NCBI GenBank assembly: GCA_964498125.1
Contig: CAZCGE010000113.1
Span: 21,775 to 85,774, forward strand
DNA from: CAMDBL01 sp964498125
GTDB lineage: Bacteria; Pseudomonadota; Alphaproteobacteria; Rhizobiales; Hyphomicrobiaceae
Direction: 5' to 3'
DNA length: 64,000 bases
The notes under the pieces were generated by a model, which saw nothing but the letters and a program-made list of their open reading frames with translations, was not told the origin of the DNA and did no database searches. The position numbers and the translations under genes were made by a program. The stretch's first letter is position 1; each line of letters starts with the position of its first letter. Positions 12,403 through 22,083 of this stretch are shown in pieces.

Positions 12403-13136
12403 TGCATCTCCTGGTGACACGCGCGCAAGCCGACGCCGCGGCCATGCACGGCAGGCTCACGGCCGCCGGGCATAGTGTCACCGTCGCGCCGCTGATCAAC
12501 ATCGAGGCCATCGATGCGGATCTGCTGGATCTGGCAGGCGTGCAGGCGATCCTGGCGACCAGCCGCAACGCCCTGCGCTGCATCACCGGCGCAACCAATC
12601 TGGACGCCGCCCGACGCCTGCCGCTCGTCGCCGTCGGCCCCGGCACGGCGGCCGAGGCACGCCGCCTCGGATTTTCGCGCGTGACAACGGGGCCCGCCGC
12701 GGCGCGTGACCTGCCCGAATTGATCAAAGCCGCGTTCGACCCCGCAATCGGTGCGCTGCTGCACATTGCCGGCGAGACGCTGGCTTATGATCTCGCCGGC
12801 GCCCTGCGTGCCGCAGGTTTTCGCACACGCCGGCAAATCGTCTATCGGTCGCGTCCGCGGGTGCAGTTATGCGAGGCCACCCAGCGCCTCTTGCGCGACC
12901 ACGCCATCGATGGTGTCACACTCATGTCGCCGCGCACGGCCGCCGTCTATGCCGAGCTTGTCGTACGCCACGGGTTGTGTGATGCGGTGGCGCCGATCAC
13001 CCACCTGTGTCTGTCGGCCGCCGTCGCTGCCCGGCTATCGCCACTCGGACCTGTGGTTATCGCCGTCGCTCGGCAGCCCAACCTGGAAGAAATGCTTGCT
13101 CTGGTCGCCACGGTCGCGGCACAATCGCGGCCTTGA
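12402..13136 (+). CDS. hemD: Uroporphyrinogen-III synthase
   Basis: Cyclises hydroxymethylbilane with ring D inversion to uroporphyrinogen III. 244 residues. HemD proteins are poorly conserved. Support comes from LLVTRAQADA at the N-terminus, ILATSRNALRCI, LVAVGPGTAAEARRLGF, LLHIAGETLAYDLAGALRAA, VTLMSPRTAAVYAEL, and the position immediately after hemC with a one-base stop/start overlap. Function is assigned mainly from position and these motifs. Confidence 0.9.
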   Translation: MHLLVTRAQADAAAMHGRLTAAGHSVTVAPLINIEAIDADLLDLAGVQAILATSRNALRCITGATNLDAARRLPLVAVGPGTAAEARRLGFSRVTTGPAAARDLPELIKAAFDPAIGALLHIAGETLAYDLAGALRAAGFRTRRQIVYRSRPRVQLCEATQRLLRDHAIDGVTLMSPRTAAVYAELVVRHGLCDAVAPITHLCLSAAVAARLSPLGPVVIAVARQPNLEEMLALVATVAAQSRP

Positions 13137-13236
13137 TCGTGCGCTCCCGAAGGCAAGACAACGGAGCTCGTTCAGACGCCTGCGCCGGCGGCTGGGCCGG
13201 GGCATTTCGGGCGCGATGGCGTGGAGTACCTGTCCG

Positions 13237-14928
13237 ATGTCGAACACCGACGACCCCGCCCGGGACAAGCCGCGGCCGGCCGAGGCCAACCCGATCAAAA
13301 AGCCGCACGCCACACTCGATTTGAAGGCGACCGAGATCGCCAGCAAGGATGCCGACCCGCCGGCTTTCGCCAGCGCATCGAAGCCCGCCGAGGCCGGCAG
13401 GGCAGCGGACACAGCGGCAAAGAGTTTTACACCAGCCGGCGCGACGGCGGGCGCGACGAAGGCGCCCCCGCCACCTCTCGCCGCGGCTCGACCCAGCGCC
13501 AAGCCACCCCGGCGCGGCGGCGTCCTCAGCCATCTGGCGGCCGGGCTCGTCGGTGGCTTGCTGGTGCTGCTGGGCGCGGAGTCGCTCGTGCCTTGGCTCG
13601 GCCTGCCGGACGGCTTTCTCCAGAGCGGCGCCGCTGATGTGCAAAAGCGTCTGGGCGCGCTCGAGGCCCAGTCGCGCGGCGCCGCGCTTGCTGAACTGAC
13701 ACAGAAACTGGCACAAAGCGACAGCCGCCTCAGCCGCGTCGAAGAGCAGGCCAGCAGTCTGCCGCAACTCGCCCAGGCCTCGATCCGGCTCGTCGCCGAG
13801 ACCAAGGCGTTGCAAGAGAAAATCGAGCAGAACAGCGGGGCCGAGGCCCTGACGCGCCTGGCCAAGCTCGAGGACATGCTGGCCATGCTCAGCTCAGCCT
13901 CGCAAAACGACCCGCCAGGCCGCCTGCCCCAACTCGTGGCGCTGTCGGTCCGCATCAAGGAACTGGAGGGCAGCATTGCCACCCACTCGGCGGCATTGCG
14001 CCGCGATCTCACGGCAGCCCTCGAAACGCGCACTTCGCAGGCCGCCGAAGCCGGTGAAGTTGCCCGCACCGCGACGCAGCGCATCGACCGCGATCTGTCG
14101 GCCGTCAAGACCGACTCCGCCCTGTTGATCCAGCGCATGGAAGCGCTGAAGGCCGATAGCGACCGGGTTGTCCAGACGCTGCGCGTGGTGCAGCAGGAGA
14201 CCGGCGCCATCCGCAGCGGCCTCGACGGGCTGAAGGGCGATGTCGAGTCCGGGCTCAAGACCATGGCTCGGCCCAACGACGTCACCGCCGCGCTGTCGCC
14301 GCTGACCACCAGGCTTGCCGCGCTGGAAACGTCCCTCCAGGCGGTCGTCAAGAGCGAGGATGACCGGCGCGCCAACACCGAGCGCATCGTCTTGTCGCTG
14401 GAACTCGCCAATCTCAAGCGCGTGCTCGATCGCGGCCAGCGCTACGACGCCGAACTCGCCGAGGTCAAGAAAGCCGCCGGCAGCAAGGTCGATCTGGCGC
14501 CGCTCGAGCGCTACAAGGCCCAGGGCGTGCCGACCATGGCCGACCTCGGCCGCGATTTCCGGGCCATCACCAATGCAATTCTCGATGCCGACACCGAGCC
14601 TGCGGACGGCAACGTCGTTGATCGGCTGCTGGCCGGCGCCAAATCGATCGTGCGCATTCGCAAGGTCGACCATCGCGCCGGCGACAAGAGCGCGGAGGCC
14701 GTGGTCGGCCGCATGGAGGCGGCACTGAAGGAAGGCCGGCTCGCCGTCGTCATCGAGGAAGCCAAGCTGCTGGCGCCGCGCTCCGCCGCCGGGGCGCTGG
14801 ATTGGCTCGACCGGGTCGAGGCACGCAACAGCGTCGACCGCGCCATCGCCACGATCGAGGCACAGCTCAAGACGTCGCTGAGCGGCGCCACGCCTGCGGC
14901 CGCGGCCGGCGGCAAAGCGCAGAATTAA
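13237..14928 (+). CDS. Mitofilin (Mic60)-like inner membrane coiled-coil protein
   Basis: 563 residues: an acidic, Ala/Pro/Lys-rich N-terminal tail (about 1-88), one transmembrane segment near 90-115 (HLAAGLVGGLLVLLGAESLV), a long Ala/Leu/Glu-rich coiled coil (about 130-390), and a C-terminal helical domain (about 390-545) containing VDRLLAGAKSIVRIRKVD and the terminal RNSVDRAIATIEAQL. Alphaproteobacterial proteins in this position, between hemD and hemY, are the reported bacterial relatives of mitochondrial Mic60, which shapes crista junctions. The envelope-shaping role here is inferred from that family. The start at 13237 follows GTGGAG; an in-frame ATG at 13216 is an alternative. Confidence 0.82.
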   Translation: MSNTDDPARDKPRPAEANPIKKPHATLDLKATEIASKDADPPAFASASKPAEAGRAADTAAKSFTPAGATAGATKAPPPPLAAARPSAKPPRRGGVLSHLAAGLVGGLLVLLGAESLVPWLGLPDGFLQSGAADVQKRLGALEAQSRGAALAELTQKLAQSDSRLSRVEEQASSLPQLAQASIRLVAETKALQEKIEQNSGAEALTRLAKLEDMLAMLSSASQNDPPGRLPQLVALSVRIKELEGSIATHSAALRRDLTAALETRTSQAAEAGEVARTATQRIDRDLSAVKTDSALLIQRMEALKADSDRVVQTLRVVQQETGAIRSGLDGLKGDVESGLKTMARPNDVTAALSPLTTRLAALETSLQAVVKSEDDRRANTERIVLSLELANLKRVLDRGQRYDAELAEVKKAAGSKVDLAPLERYKAQGVPTMADLGRDFRAITNAILDADTEPADGNVVDRLLAGAKSIVRIRKVDHRAGDKSAEAVVGRMEAALKEGRLAVVIEEAKLLAPRSAAGALDWLDRVEARNSVDRAIATIEAQLKTSLSGATPAAAAGGKAQN

Positions 14929-14952
14929 GTCTGAGAAACGGATCACGACGCT

Positions 14953-16605
14953 ATGCTGCGCCTCATTACACTGCTCGCTGCTGCGTTCGCTCTGGCCACC
15001 GGGCTTGCCTGGCTCGCCGAGCGCCCCGGCAACCTGGTCCTCACCTGGCAAGGTTACGAGGTCGAAACCAGCCTGTTTCGCGCCGCCGTCATTCTGACGC
15101 TGCTGCTCGGCGCCTGCATCTTCGTCTGGAACCTTTCGCGCCAGCTTTGGCAATGGCCCGCCATCATCGGCAATGTGTTCAACCGGCGCCGGCACAAGCG
15201 AGGCCTCGAGGCGCTGTCGACAGGCCTGATCGCATTGGGCGCCGGCGACAAGCAGCTGGCCATGCGGTATGCGGTGCAGGCGCGCCGCACACTGCCGAAC
15301 GAGCCGCTGACCCACCTGTTGCGCGCGCAGGCCGCGCGCCTGACCGGCGACAAGGCCACGGCGCGGCGCATCTTCGAAGCCATGCTGTCCGCCCCTGATA
15401 CCGAGCAGCTCGGCCTGCGTGGCCTGTTCCTGGAGGCGGAAGGCGAGGGCGAACGCGAGGCTGCGCGCCAGTTCGCGGAGCGGGCGCTGCGTGTCAATCC
15501 CAAGCTCGGCTGGGCCGTCGATTCACTGTTTGCGCTGCAATGCAAGGCGCACGACTGGGCGGGGGCCCTCGATACGCTGGCTGTCGCGCGCAAGCACGGC
15601 CACATCGATCGGGCAACGGCGGAGCGCCGCCGCGCGGTGCTGCTGGCCGGCCAGGCGCAGGCGGTGGAGGATAGCGACCCGGAGCGTGCCTTGAGGCTGG
15701 CACTAGAGGCGCATGGGCTGGCCGAAGACCTGGTCCCGGCGGCAGCCATCGCCGGCCGATTGCTGGCGTCGAAGGGCAATACCCCGCGCGTCGCCAAGCT
15801 CATTCAACAGACCTGGCGCCGATCGCCGCATCCGGAGTTGGTCATCGCCTATGCCTTTGCGCGCATCGGCGACAGCCCGCGTGACCGGCTGCAGCGTATC
15901 AAACAACTTGCCATGCAGGCACCGATGTCGATCGAGAGCCCGATCGCGCTGGCCATGGCCGCCATCGAAGCCAAGGACTGGCAGGAGGCGCGCGCCGCGC
16001 TGGAGCCGCTTGCGGAGGGTCGCCTGACACAGCGGGTTTGTACGCTGATGGCACGCATCGAGGGCGAGGAGCATGGTGACAAAGGCCGCGTGCGGGAATG
16101 GCTGGCACGGGCCGTCAACGCGCCACGTGATCCGGCCTGGACCGCCGACAACATCACGTCCGATACCTGGGCGCCCGTCTCACCGGTGACCGGCGCGCTC
16201 GATGCCTTCCAGTGGCGGGTTCCCGTCGAGTCGGTCGACAAGCGCGATGCCGACCTGCTCGCCGCCAAACTGGAAGAGCTTGTGGCCCTTGGCGCACCGC
16301 GCGAGCGCCTGCTGCCCGATGCCGCCGATGTCATCGAGATGAGCCCGACGACGTTTATCCATGGCAAAGGCGGTGCCGAGACCGTGGCCTCGAGTCGATC
16401 GCAGTCCGCCACCGCCGAGGCGCCGATCGTCGCCGCGGCCGCCGCCGCGTCTTTAGAGGGCAACAACGACGCCAGGGCTGCCGCCAACAGCCGCAAAGGC
16501 GCCGAGCCCAAGCAATTCATGGCCGCTCGTGCCCCGGATGATCCTGGCCCCGACAAAGTCGACGAGCGCCTCGCCCTGTTGCGGCAATTCAGGCCGGCGC
16601 GCTAA
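14953..16605 (+). CDS. hemY: HemY-like TPR membrane protein (COG3898)
   Basis: 550 residues. Two N-terminal transmembrane segments (LITLLAAAFALATGLAWLAE and FRAAVILTLLLGACIFVWNL) flank a short loop, as in the HemY_N domain. A run of tetratricopeptide-like helical repeats covers roughly residues 80-400, and the 150-residue C-terminal tail is Ala-rich and probably disordered. The HemY protein of proteobacteria is genetically linked to haem synthesis but is not protoporphyrinogen oxidase; its biochemical role is unsettled. It follows the Mic60-like gene by 24 bases and is the last gene of the hem cluster. Confidence 0.88.
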   Translation: MLRLITLLAAAFALATGLAWLAERPGNLVLTWQGYEVETSLFRAAVILTLLLGACIFVWNLSRQLWQWPAIIGNVFNRRRHKRGLEALSTGLIALGAGDKQLAMRYAVQARRTLPNEPLTHLLRAQAARLTGDKATARRIFEAMLSAPDTEQLGLRGLFLEAEGEGEREAARQFAERALRVNPKLGWAVDSLFALQCKAHDWAGALDTLAVARKHGHIDRATAERRRAVLLAGQAQAVEDSDPERALRLALEAHGLAEDLVPAAAIAGRLLASKGNTPRVAKLIQQTWRRSPHPELVIAYAFARIGDSPRDRLQRIKQLAMQAPMSIESPIALAMAAIEAKDWQEARAALEPLAEGRLTQRVCTLMARIEGEEHGDKGRVREWLARAVNAPRDPAWTADNITSDTWAPVSPVTGALDAFQWRVPVESVDKRDADLLAAKLEELVALGAPRERLLPDAADVIEMSPTTFIHGKGGAETVASSRSQSATAEAPIVAAAAAASLEGNNDARAAANSRKGAEPKQFMAARAPDDPGPDKVDERLALLRQFRPAR

Positions 16606-16676
16606 GTTTTGCCCCCCGTGCGCGTTGTCTGCGCTCGCCAGTTGCGCCGGGGCCGTGGCGTCCGCTACAAGCGGCC

Positions 16677-18068
16677 ATGATCACACCTGCCCCACGCCGC
16701 CCAAGAGCTGCCGCCAAACCCGCCACCCCTGGCCCGAAAGTGCGCCGCGCCAAATCCAAGCGCGCGCCGAAAGTCGGCTTTGTCTCGCTCGGCTGCCCCA
16801 AGGCGCTGGTCGACAGCGAGCGCATCATCACCATGCTGCGCGCGCAAGGCTACGCCATCGCGCCCAAGTACAAGGGCGCCGACGTGGTGGTGGTCAACAC
16901 CTGCGGCTTCCTCAACTCGGCCAAGGCGGAGAGCCTGGCGGCGATCGGCGAGGCGATGGCCGAGAACGGCCGCGTCATCGTCACCGGGTGCCTCGGCGTC
17001 GAGGAGGGCCGCATCCGCGCCGCCCACCCCGGCGTGCTCGCCGTCACCGGCCCGCATCAATACGAGCAGGTGGTCGCCGCCGTGCACGCCGCCGTGCCAC
17101 CGCTGCACGATCCCTTCGTCGATCTGGTGCCGCCGGAAGGCTTGCGCCTGACGCCGCGCCACTACGCCTATCTGAAGATTTCCGAGGGCTGCAACAACCG
17201 CTGCTCGTTCTGCATCATCCCGAGCATCCGCGGCGACCTTGCCAGCCGGCCGGCGGCGCATGTGATGGCCGAGGCGGAAAAGCTGGTGAAGGCCGGCGTC
17301 AAGGAGCTGCTGGTCATCAGCCAGGACACCAGCGCCTACGGCCTCGACATCAAGTATGCCGAGAGCCAATGGCGGGGCGCGCCGTTGAAAGCCCGCTTTC
17401 TCGATCTGTCCCGCGCGCTGGGCGCGCTCGGCGTGTGGATCCGCATGCATTACGTCTACCCCTACCCGCACGTCGACGACGTCATTCCGCTGATGGCGGA
17501 GGGCAGGATTTTGCCCTACCTCGACATTCCGTTTCAACACGCGGCCCCCGCGGTGCTGAAGGCGATGCGGCGGCCGGCACACCAGGAAAAGGCGCTGGAG
17601 CGCATCAAGCGTTGGCGCGCCATCTGCCCCGACCTCGCCATTCGCTCGACCTTCATCGTCGGCTTTCCCGGCGAGACGGAGGCTGATTTCGAGCAACTGC
17701 TGGCCTGGATGAAGGAGGCGCGGCTCAACCGGGTCGGCTGCTTCCGCTACGAGCATGTGGACGGGGCCAAGGCCAACGATCTGGCCGGCCATGTCCCCGA
17801 CGAGGTCAAGGAGCAGCGCTGGCACCGCTTCATGGGCGTCGCCCAGGAGATCAGCCGCGTCCAGCTGGCAGCCAAAGTTGGCCGCGGCATCGACGTGCTG
17901 ATCGACGAGGTCGACGCGGAAGGCGCCATCGGCCGCTCGGCGGCTGATGCCCCCGAGATCGACGGCTCGGTGTTCCTCAACGGCGAGACCGGCGTCAAGG
18001 CTGGCGATCTGGTGCGCGCCAACGTCGTGCACGCCGACGACTATGATCTGTGGGCGGAGCGGGCCTGA
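16677..18068 (+). CDS. rimO: Ribosomal protein uS12 methylthiotransferase
   Basis: Radical SAM methylthiotransferase that modifies the conserved aspartate of ribosomal protein S12. 463 residues. The N-terminal UPF0004 domain has auxiliary-cluster cysteines C40, C76 and C105 (SLGCPKALVDSE, NTCGF, TGCLG). The radical SAM motif is C172, C176, C179 (EGCNNRCSFCIIPSIRG), and the C-terminal TRAM domain ends near DLWAERA. The wording GCPKALVDSERI separates RimO from MiaB. There is a short basic N-terminal extension of about 30 residues. It follows the hemY-like gene by 71 bases. Confidence 0.96.
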   Translation: MITPAPRRPRAAAKPATPGPKVRRAKSKRAPKVGFVSLGCPKALVDSERIITMLRAQGYAIAPKYKGADVVVVNTCGFLNSAKAESLAAIGEAMAENGRVIVTGCLGVEEGRIRAAHPGVLAVTGPHQYEQVVAAVHAAVPPLHDPFVDLVPPEGLRLTPRHYAYLKISEGCNNRCSFCIIPSIRGDLASRPAAHVMAEAEKLVKAGVKELLVISQDTSAYGLDIKYAESQWRGAPLKARFLDLSRALGALGVWIRMHYVYPYPHVDDVIPLMAEGRILPYLDIPFQHAAPAVLKAMRRPAHQEKALERIKRWRAICPDLAIRSTFIVGFPGETEADFEQLLAWMKEARLNRVGCFRYEHVDGAKANDLAGHVPDEVKEQRWHRFMGVAQEISRVQLAAKVGRGIDVLIDEVDAEGAIGRSAADAPEIDGSVFLNGETGVKAGDLVRANVVHADDYDLWAERA

Positions 18069-18144
18069 GAAGCGATTGTCTCCCGCAGCGACGTCCGTGG
18101 TCGTGGCAGGAGGCGAGGGTTAGCAGGGGCGAGGGCGTGAAATC

Positions 18145-18247
18145 GTAGGTCGGGTCGAACCCCGGCTCTGCACTATGCCGGGGGAGACCCGACATGGCGA
18201 CTGCCGGCCCTTCTGTCGGGTCTCGCGAAGGGCTCGACCCGACCTAC
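18145..18247. repeat. Palindromic intergenic element, family A, copy 1
   Basis: 103-bp element bounded by a perfect 14-bp inverted repeat (GTAGGTCGGGTCGA at the left, its complement at 18234-18247). An inner 11-bp inverted repeat is also perfect (GAGACCCGACA at 18184-18194 against 18214-18224). A second copy lies at 46258-46373. It sits between the convergent ends of rimO and pheT and could act as a bidirectional terminator, although no T-run follows. Confidence 0.85.
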
Positions 18248-18318
18248 GGCTTTGAGCGGATCGATCACGTCCTGGGCAATGAAATGACGCATACAGACGA
18301 CAACTGGGCACTAGCGCC

Positions 18319-20766
18319 TTAGCCACGAATCTCGCCGCCGGTTGCCTTTTTCACTTCGGCGATGACTTTTCGTGCCACGGCCTCGATGTCGGCATCGGTC
18401 AGGGTTGCCGTGGTCGGCTGTAATGTCACTTCCAGCGCCAGCGACTTCTTGCCCTCCGCGGCCAAAGTGCCGCCATCGAACACGTCGAACACGCTGATGC
18501 CGGCGATCAGTGACTTGTCGGCGCCCGCCGCCGCCTTCACCACGTCGCCGGCGGCCACGGCCTTGCCGACGATGAATGCGAAGTCGCGGCGGACCGGCAA
18601 CAGATCGGAGGCCGCCAGCGCTCCTTTGGCGCGGCTCTTGCGCTTGTCGGGCGGCAGCGCATCGAGGAACACCTCGAATGCCACCGCGGGAGCGGCGACG
18701 TCGAGCAGTTTCAATGTTGCGGGATGGATCTCGCCGAAGTGGGCCAGCACCACCTTGGGCCCGAGCCTGACCGTGCCCGAGCGGCCAGGGTGATACCAGG
18801 TTGGCGCGTCACGGGTGATCTGCGCCTTCGCCGCATCGAAGCCCAGGCCCGAGAGGACGGCCACGACATCGGCCTTGGCGTCGTAAAGGCCCGCGTCCTC
18901 CGCCTTGCCGTCCCACTGCCGGCCAAGCCCGGTCAGCCGCGCCGCCCCGGCCCGCACGCCGGCCGCGCCGATGTATTGGTCCTCGGGGCGGTCGCCGCGA
19001 TAGGCCTGGCCGATCTCGAACAGGGCCACATCGGCAAAGCCGCGATTGCGATTGCGTTGCGTGGCCAGCAACAGGCCCGGCAGCAGGCTCGGCCGCATCG
19101 ACGACATATCCGAGGAGATCGGATTATCGAGTTCCAGCGCATCCTGGCCGCCGCCGAAATGGGTCGCGTGCGGGCGCTCGATGAACGACCACGTCACCGC
19201 TTCGACCATGCCGCGCGAGGCCAGCACGCGTCTGGCCCGGCGCGAACGGCGCTGCTTCTCGGTCAGCACGACGCGGGCCACGCCCGATACTCGCGGCAGC
19301 GGCACCGACGGAATGCGGTCGAGGCCGGCGATGCGGATGACCTCCTCGACCAGGTCGGCGGCGCCGTGGATGTCCGGCCGCCAGGTCGGTGCTGTAACCT
19401 TGGCGGCGCCGGTCTTGCCTTCGCCAGCCTTGCCATCGATTGCGCAGCCGAGCGCCTCCAGGATGCGCTTGATCTCGGCGTCGGTAAGCTTCAGACCGCC
19501 GAGTTTTTCCACCCGGCCGAAGTCAAAGCCGATCACCGTCTGCTTCACTGGCGGCACGCCGGCGAGCTTGATGCGTGAGGGCTTGCCACCGGTGAGCTTC
19601 ATCACCATGTCGGTGGCCAGATCCAGCCCCGGCACGATGAAGGCCGGATCGACGCCGCGCTCGAAGCGATAGCGCGCATCGGTCTGCAATTGTGCCTTGC
19701 GGCCGGTCGAGGCCGTGCGCAACGGATCGAAATAGGCGCTCTCGATCAGCACGTTGGTGGTTGCTTCCGTGCAGCCGGTGCTCTCGCCGCCCATGATGCC
19801 GCCAAAGCCCAGCGGGCCTGAGTCGTCGGCGATGACGCACATCGTCGAATCCGCGGTGTAGGTCTTGCCGTCGAGCCCGACGAAGCTCTCGCCATCCTTG
19901 GCGAGCCGCGCCCGGATGGCGCCTTTCACCTTGTCGGCATCGTAGACGTGCAGCGGCCGGCCACGGTCCATGCTGATGTAGTTGGTCATGTCGACCAGGG
20001 CGCTGATGGGGCGCAGACCGACGGCCTTGAGGCGCGCCTGCAGCCAGGCCGGCGATGGGCCGTTCTTGACGCCCCGCACATAGCGGCCGGCGAAAGCCGG
20101 GCAGGCGGACAGGTTGGCGGCGTCGAGATCGAGGCGGATGTCGATCGGGCAATCGAAGTTGCCGTCGAAGCTGGCGATCTTCGGCTCGGGCTTCAGCGTG
20201 CCGAGACCGGCCGCGGCCAGGTCGCGGGCGATGCCGCGCACGCCGGTGCAGTCCGGCCGATTGGGCGTCAGCTTCACTTCGATCACGGGATCATTGAGCC
20301 CGAGCACGTCGATGTAGCGTTCACCGACGCGTGCCCCGAGTTCGCCGGCGAGATCGATGATGCCGTCGTGATTCTCGGACAGTTCCAGCTCGCGTTCGGA
20401 ACACAGCATGCCGTTGGAGACGACGCCGCGCACCGGCTTCTTTTCCAGCGTGATGCCTGTACCTGGGATCAACGTGCCGAGCGGGGCAAAGACGCCGACC
20501 ATGCCGGTGCGGCAGTTCGGCGCCCCGCAGACCACCTCGACCGGGGGTTGGCCTAAAGCAATCTCCACCTGGGCGACGCGCAGCCGGTCCGCGTTCGGGT
20601 GCTGCTTGGCCTCGAGCACGCGGGCGATGGTGAAGGCGCCGAGCTTGGCCGCCGGGTTGTCGACGCCCTCGACGTCGTGGCCGATGGCGGACAGCTTGGT
20701 GGCGATCTCATCGATGCTGGCCTTGGTATCCAAGTGGTCCTTCAACCAGGAGACAGTGAATTTCAT
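18319..20766 (-). CDS. pheT: Phenylalanine-tRNA ligase beta subunit
   Basis: Large subunit of the heterotetrameric PheRS that charges tRNA-Phe. 815 residues, full length. N-terminal tRNA-binding EMAP-like domain (about 40-150, KQHPNADRLRVAQV, VVCGAPNC), B3/B4 editing domain (about 210-390), B5 domain (about 400-480) and C-terminal ferredoxin-like anticodon-binding domain (about 720-810, LLPVRRDFAFIV). The ATG gives MKFTVSWLKDHL, the conserved start. It is separated from pheS by 172 bases that contain a palindromic repeat. Confidence 0.97.
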   Translation of the reverse strand: MKFTVSWLKDHLDTKASIDEIATKLSAIGHDVEGVDNPAAKLGAFTIARVLEAKQHPNADRLRVAQVEIALGQPPVEVVCGAPNCRTGMVGVFAPLGTLIPGTGITLEKKPVRGVVSNGMLCSERELELSENHDGIIDLAGELGARVGERYIDVLGLNDPVIEVKLTPNRPDCTGVRGIARDLAAAGLGTLKPEPKIASFDGNFDCPIDIRLDLDAANLSACPAFAGRYVRGVKNGPSPAWLQARLKAVGLRPISALVDMTNYISMDRGRPLHVYDADKVKGAIRARLAKDGESFVGLDGKTYTADSTMCVIADDSGPLGFGGIMGGESTGCTEATTNVLIESAYFDPLRTASTGRKAQLQTDARYRFERGVDPAFIVPGLDLATDMVMKLTGGKPSRIKLAGVPPVKQTVIGFDFGRVEKLGGLKLTDAEIKRILEALGCAIDGKAGEGKTGAAKVTAPTWRPDIHGAADLVEEVIRIAGLDRIPSVPLPRVSGVARVVLTEKQRRSRRARRVLASRGMVEAVTWSFIERPHATHFGGGQDALELDNPISSDMSSMRPSLLPGLLLATQRNRNRGFADVALFEIGQAYRGDRPEDQYIGAAGVRAGAARLTGLGRQWDGKAEDAGLYDAKADVVAVLSGLGFDAAKAQITRDAPTWYHPGRSGTVRLGPKVVLAHFGEIHPATLKLLDVAAPAVAFEVFLDALPPDKRKSRAKGALAASDLLPVRRDFAFIVGKAVAAGDVVKAAAGADKSLIAGISVFDVFDGGTLAAEGKKSLALEVTLQPTTATLTDADIEAVARKVIAEVKKATGGEIRG

Positions 20767-20812
20767 GGAGCAACCTTCAACCGACTAGATCCAGAAGAAC
20801 GAGGCCAGCATC

Positions 20813-20930
20813 GTAGGGTGCAATAGCGTCGATGCCGAGCATCGCTCGGCGTTGACGCGTATTGCACCGCGGTCTCGTCGCGCGGCACCAGCGTCGGTGC
20901 AATACGCCCTGTCGGGTTATTGCACCCTAC
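20813..20930. repeat. Palindromic intergenic element, family C, within the pheS-pheT spacer
   Basis: 118-bp element with a perfect 13-bp terminal inverted repeat (GTAGGGTGCAATA at 20813-20825, complement at 20918-20930). The interior repeats the same theme (GTATTGCACC and GGTGCAATAC), giving a nested stem. It separates pheS from pheT, which are usually adjacent, and would form a strong hairpin in their shared transcript. Confidence 0.82.
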
Positions 20931-20938
20931 GCCCCGTG

Positions 20939-22009
20939 TCACGATGCCGTGCCGCCCGCCAGCGTCGGCACGTCGAACGCGGAGAAGCCGAAGTGCTGCA
21001 GCCAGCGCAGATCGGCGGAGAAGAAGGCGCGCAGGTCGGGAATGCCGTATTTCAGCATGGTGATGCGGTCGAGGCCCATGCCGAAGGCGAAGCCCTGATA
21101 CTTTTCCGGATCGAGGCCGCAGTTGCGGATGACGTTGGGGTGCACCATGCCGCAACCGAGGATTTCCAGCCACTGGCCCGGCCGGCCGATCGCTTCGGCG
21201 CCCACGTCGACTTCCGCCGAAGGCTCCGTGAACGGGAAGTGCGAGGCGCGGAAACGCATTTTCACCTCGTCGACCTCGAAGAATGCCTTGCAGAATTCCT
21301 CCAGCGTCCACTTCAGGTGGCCCATGTGCGTCGCCTCGTCGATCACCAGGCCTTCGATCTGGTGGAACATCGGCGTGTGCGTCTGGTCGCTGTCACAGCG
21401 GTAGACGCGACCGGGCGCGATGACGCGGATCGGTGGCTTCTGGGAGAGCATCGTGCGGATCTGCACCGGACTGGTGTGCGTGCGCAGGACCAGCCGCGTG
21501 CCGTCGGCCCTCGGCCGCATGTAGAACGTGTCGTGATCCTGGCGCGCTGGATGCTCCGGCGGGATGTTGAGCTTGGTGAAGTTCAAATCGTCGGTCTCGA
21601 TGTCGGGGCCTTCGGCGACGGCAAAGCCCATGTCGGCGAAGATTTCCGTGACTTCATCGAAGACCTGTGAAACCGGGTGGATGCGGCCATCGCCCTGCGG
21701 ACCGAGCCGCACCGGGAGCGTGATGTCGGCCATTTCCGTGGCGAGCCGCTGGTCGAGCGCGCTGGCTTCCAGCGTGGTCTTTCTGGCCTCGAGCGCGACC
21801 GAAACCTTGTCCTTCAGCGCGTTGACCGTCTGGCCGAAGGCTTTGCGCTCGTCCGGCGCCATCTTGCCGAGCGTCGACATCAGCTCGGAGACGCGGCCCT
21901 TCTTGCCGAGAGCGCCGACGCGCACGTGCTCCAGCGCGGCGAGATCGGCCGCGCCGGAAATGTCGGCCAGCAGATCGGTTTCGAGCGAGGTGAGGTTAAC
22001 GCTTTGCAT
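20939..22009 (-). CDS. pheS: Phenylalanine-tRNA ligase alpha subunit
   Basis: Catalytic subunit of PheRS. About 356 residues. The N-terminal coiled coil covers residues 1-90. The class II catalytic core follows, with HPVSQVFDEVTEIFADMGF, the motif-2 region (RTHTSPVQIRTM, VYRCDSDQTHTPMFHQIEG) and motif 3 (GFAFGMGLDRITMLKYGI). The start at 22009 (MQSVNLTSLE) has GGAAG about 9 bases upstream; an in-frame ATG nine codons earlier has a weaker site. Immediately upstream lies the inserted NYN gene instead of rplT. Confidence 0.97.
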   Translation of the reverse strand: MQSVNLTSLETDLLADISGAADLAALEHVRVGALGKKGRVSELMSTLGKMAPDERKAFGQTVNALKDKVSVALEARKTTLEASALDQRLATEMADITLPVRLGPQGDGRIHPVSQVFDEVTEIFADMGFAVAEGPDIETDDLNFTKLNIPPEHPARQDHDTFYMRPRADGTRLVLRTHTSPVQIRTMLSQKPPIRVIAPGRVYRCDSDQTHTPMFHQIEGLVIDEATHMGHLKWTLEEFCKAFFEVDEVKMRFRASHFPFTEPSAEVDVGAEAIGRPGQWLEILGCGMVHPNVIRNCGLDPEKYQGFAFGMGLDRITMLKYGIPDLRAFFSADLRWLQHFGFSAFDVPTLAGGTAS

Positions 22010-22083
22010 GCGCCGGTTCTTCCACAGGGGTTGCATCGTTGACGCTCAAGATTGGCCGCCGACGCAACGAGGCGTGGAGGCGA

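Noticed and set aside
13894..15315. Minus-strand 473-codon frame opposite the mitofilin and hemY genes
   Set aside because: Shadow of two genes with conserved position and motifs.
18145..18247. tRNA-like stretch GGTCGAACCCC resembling a T-loop
   Set aside because: It is part of a perfect nested palindrome repeated at 46258, and no acceptor or anticodon arms can be drawn.
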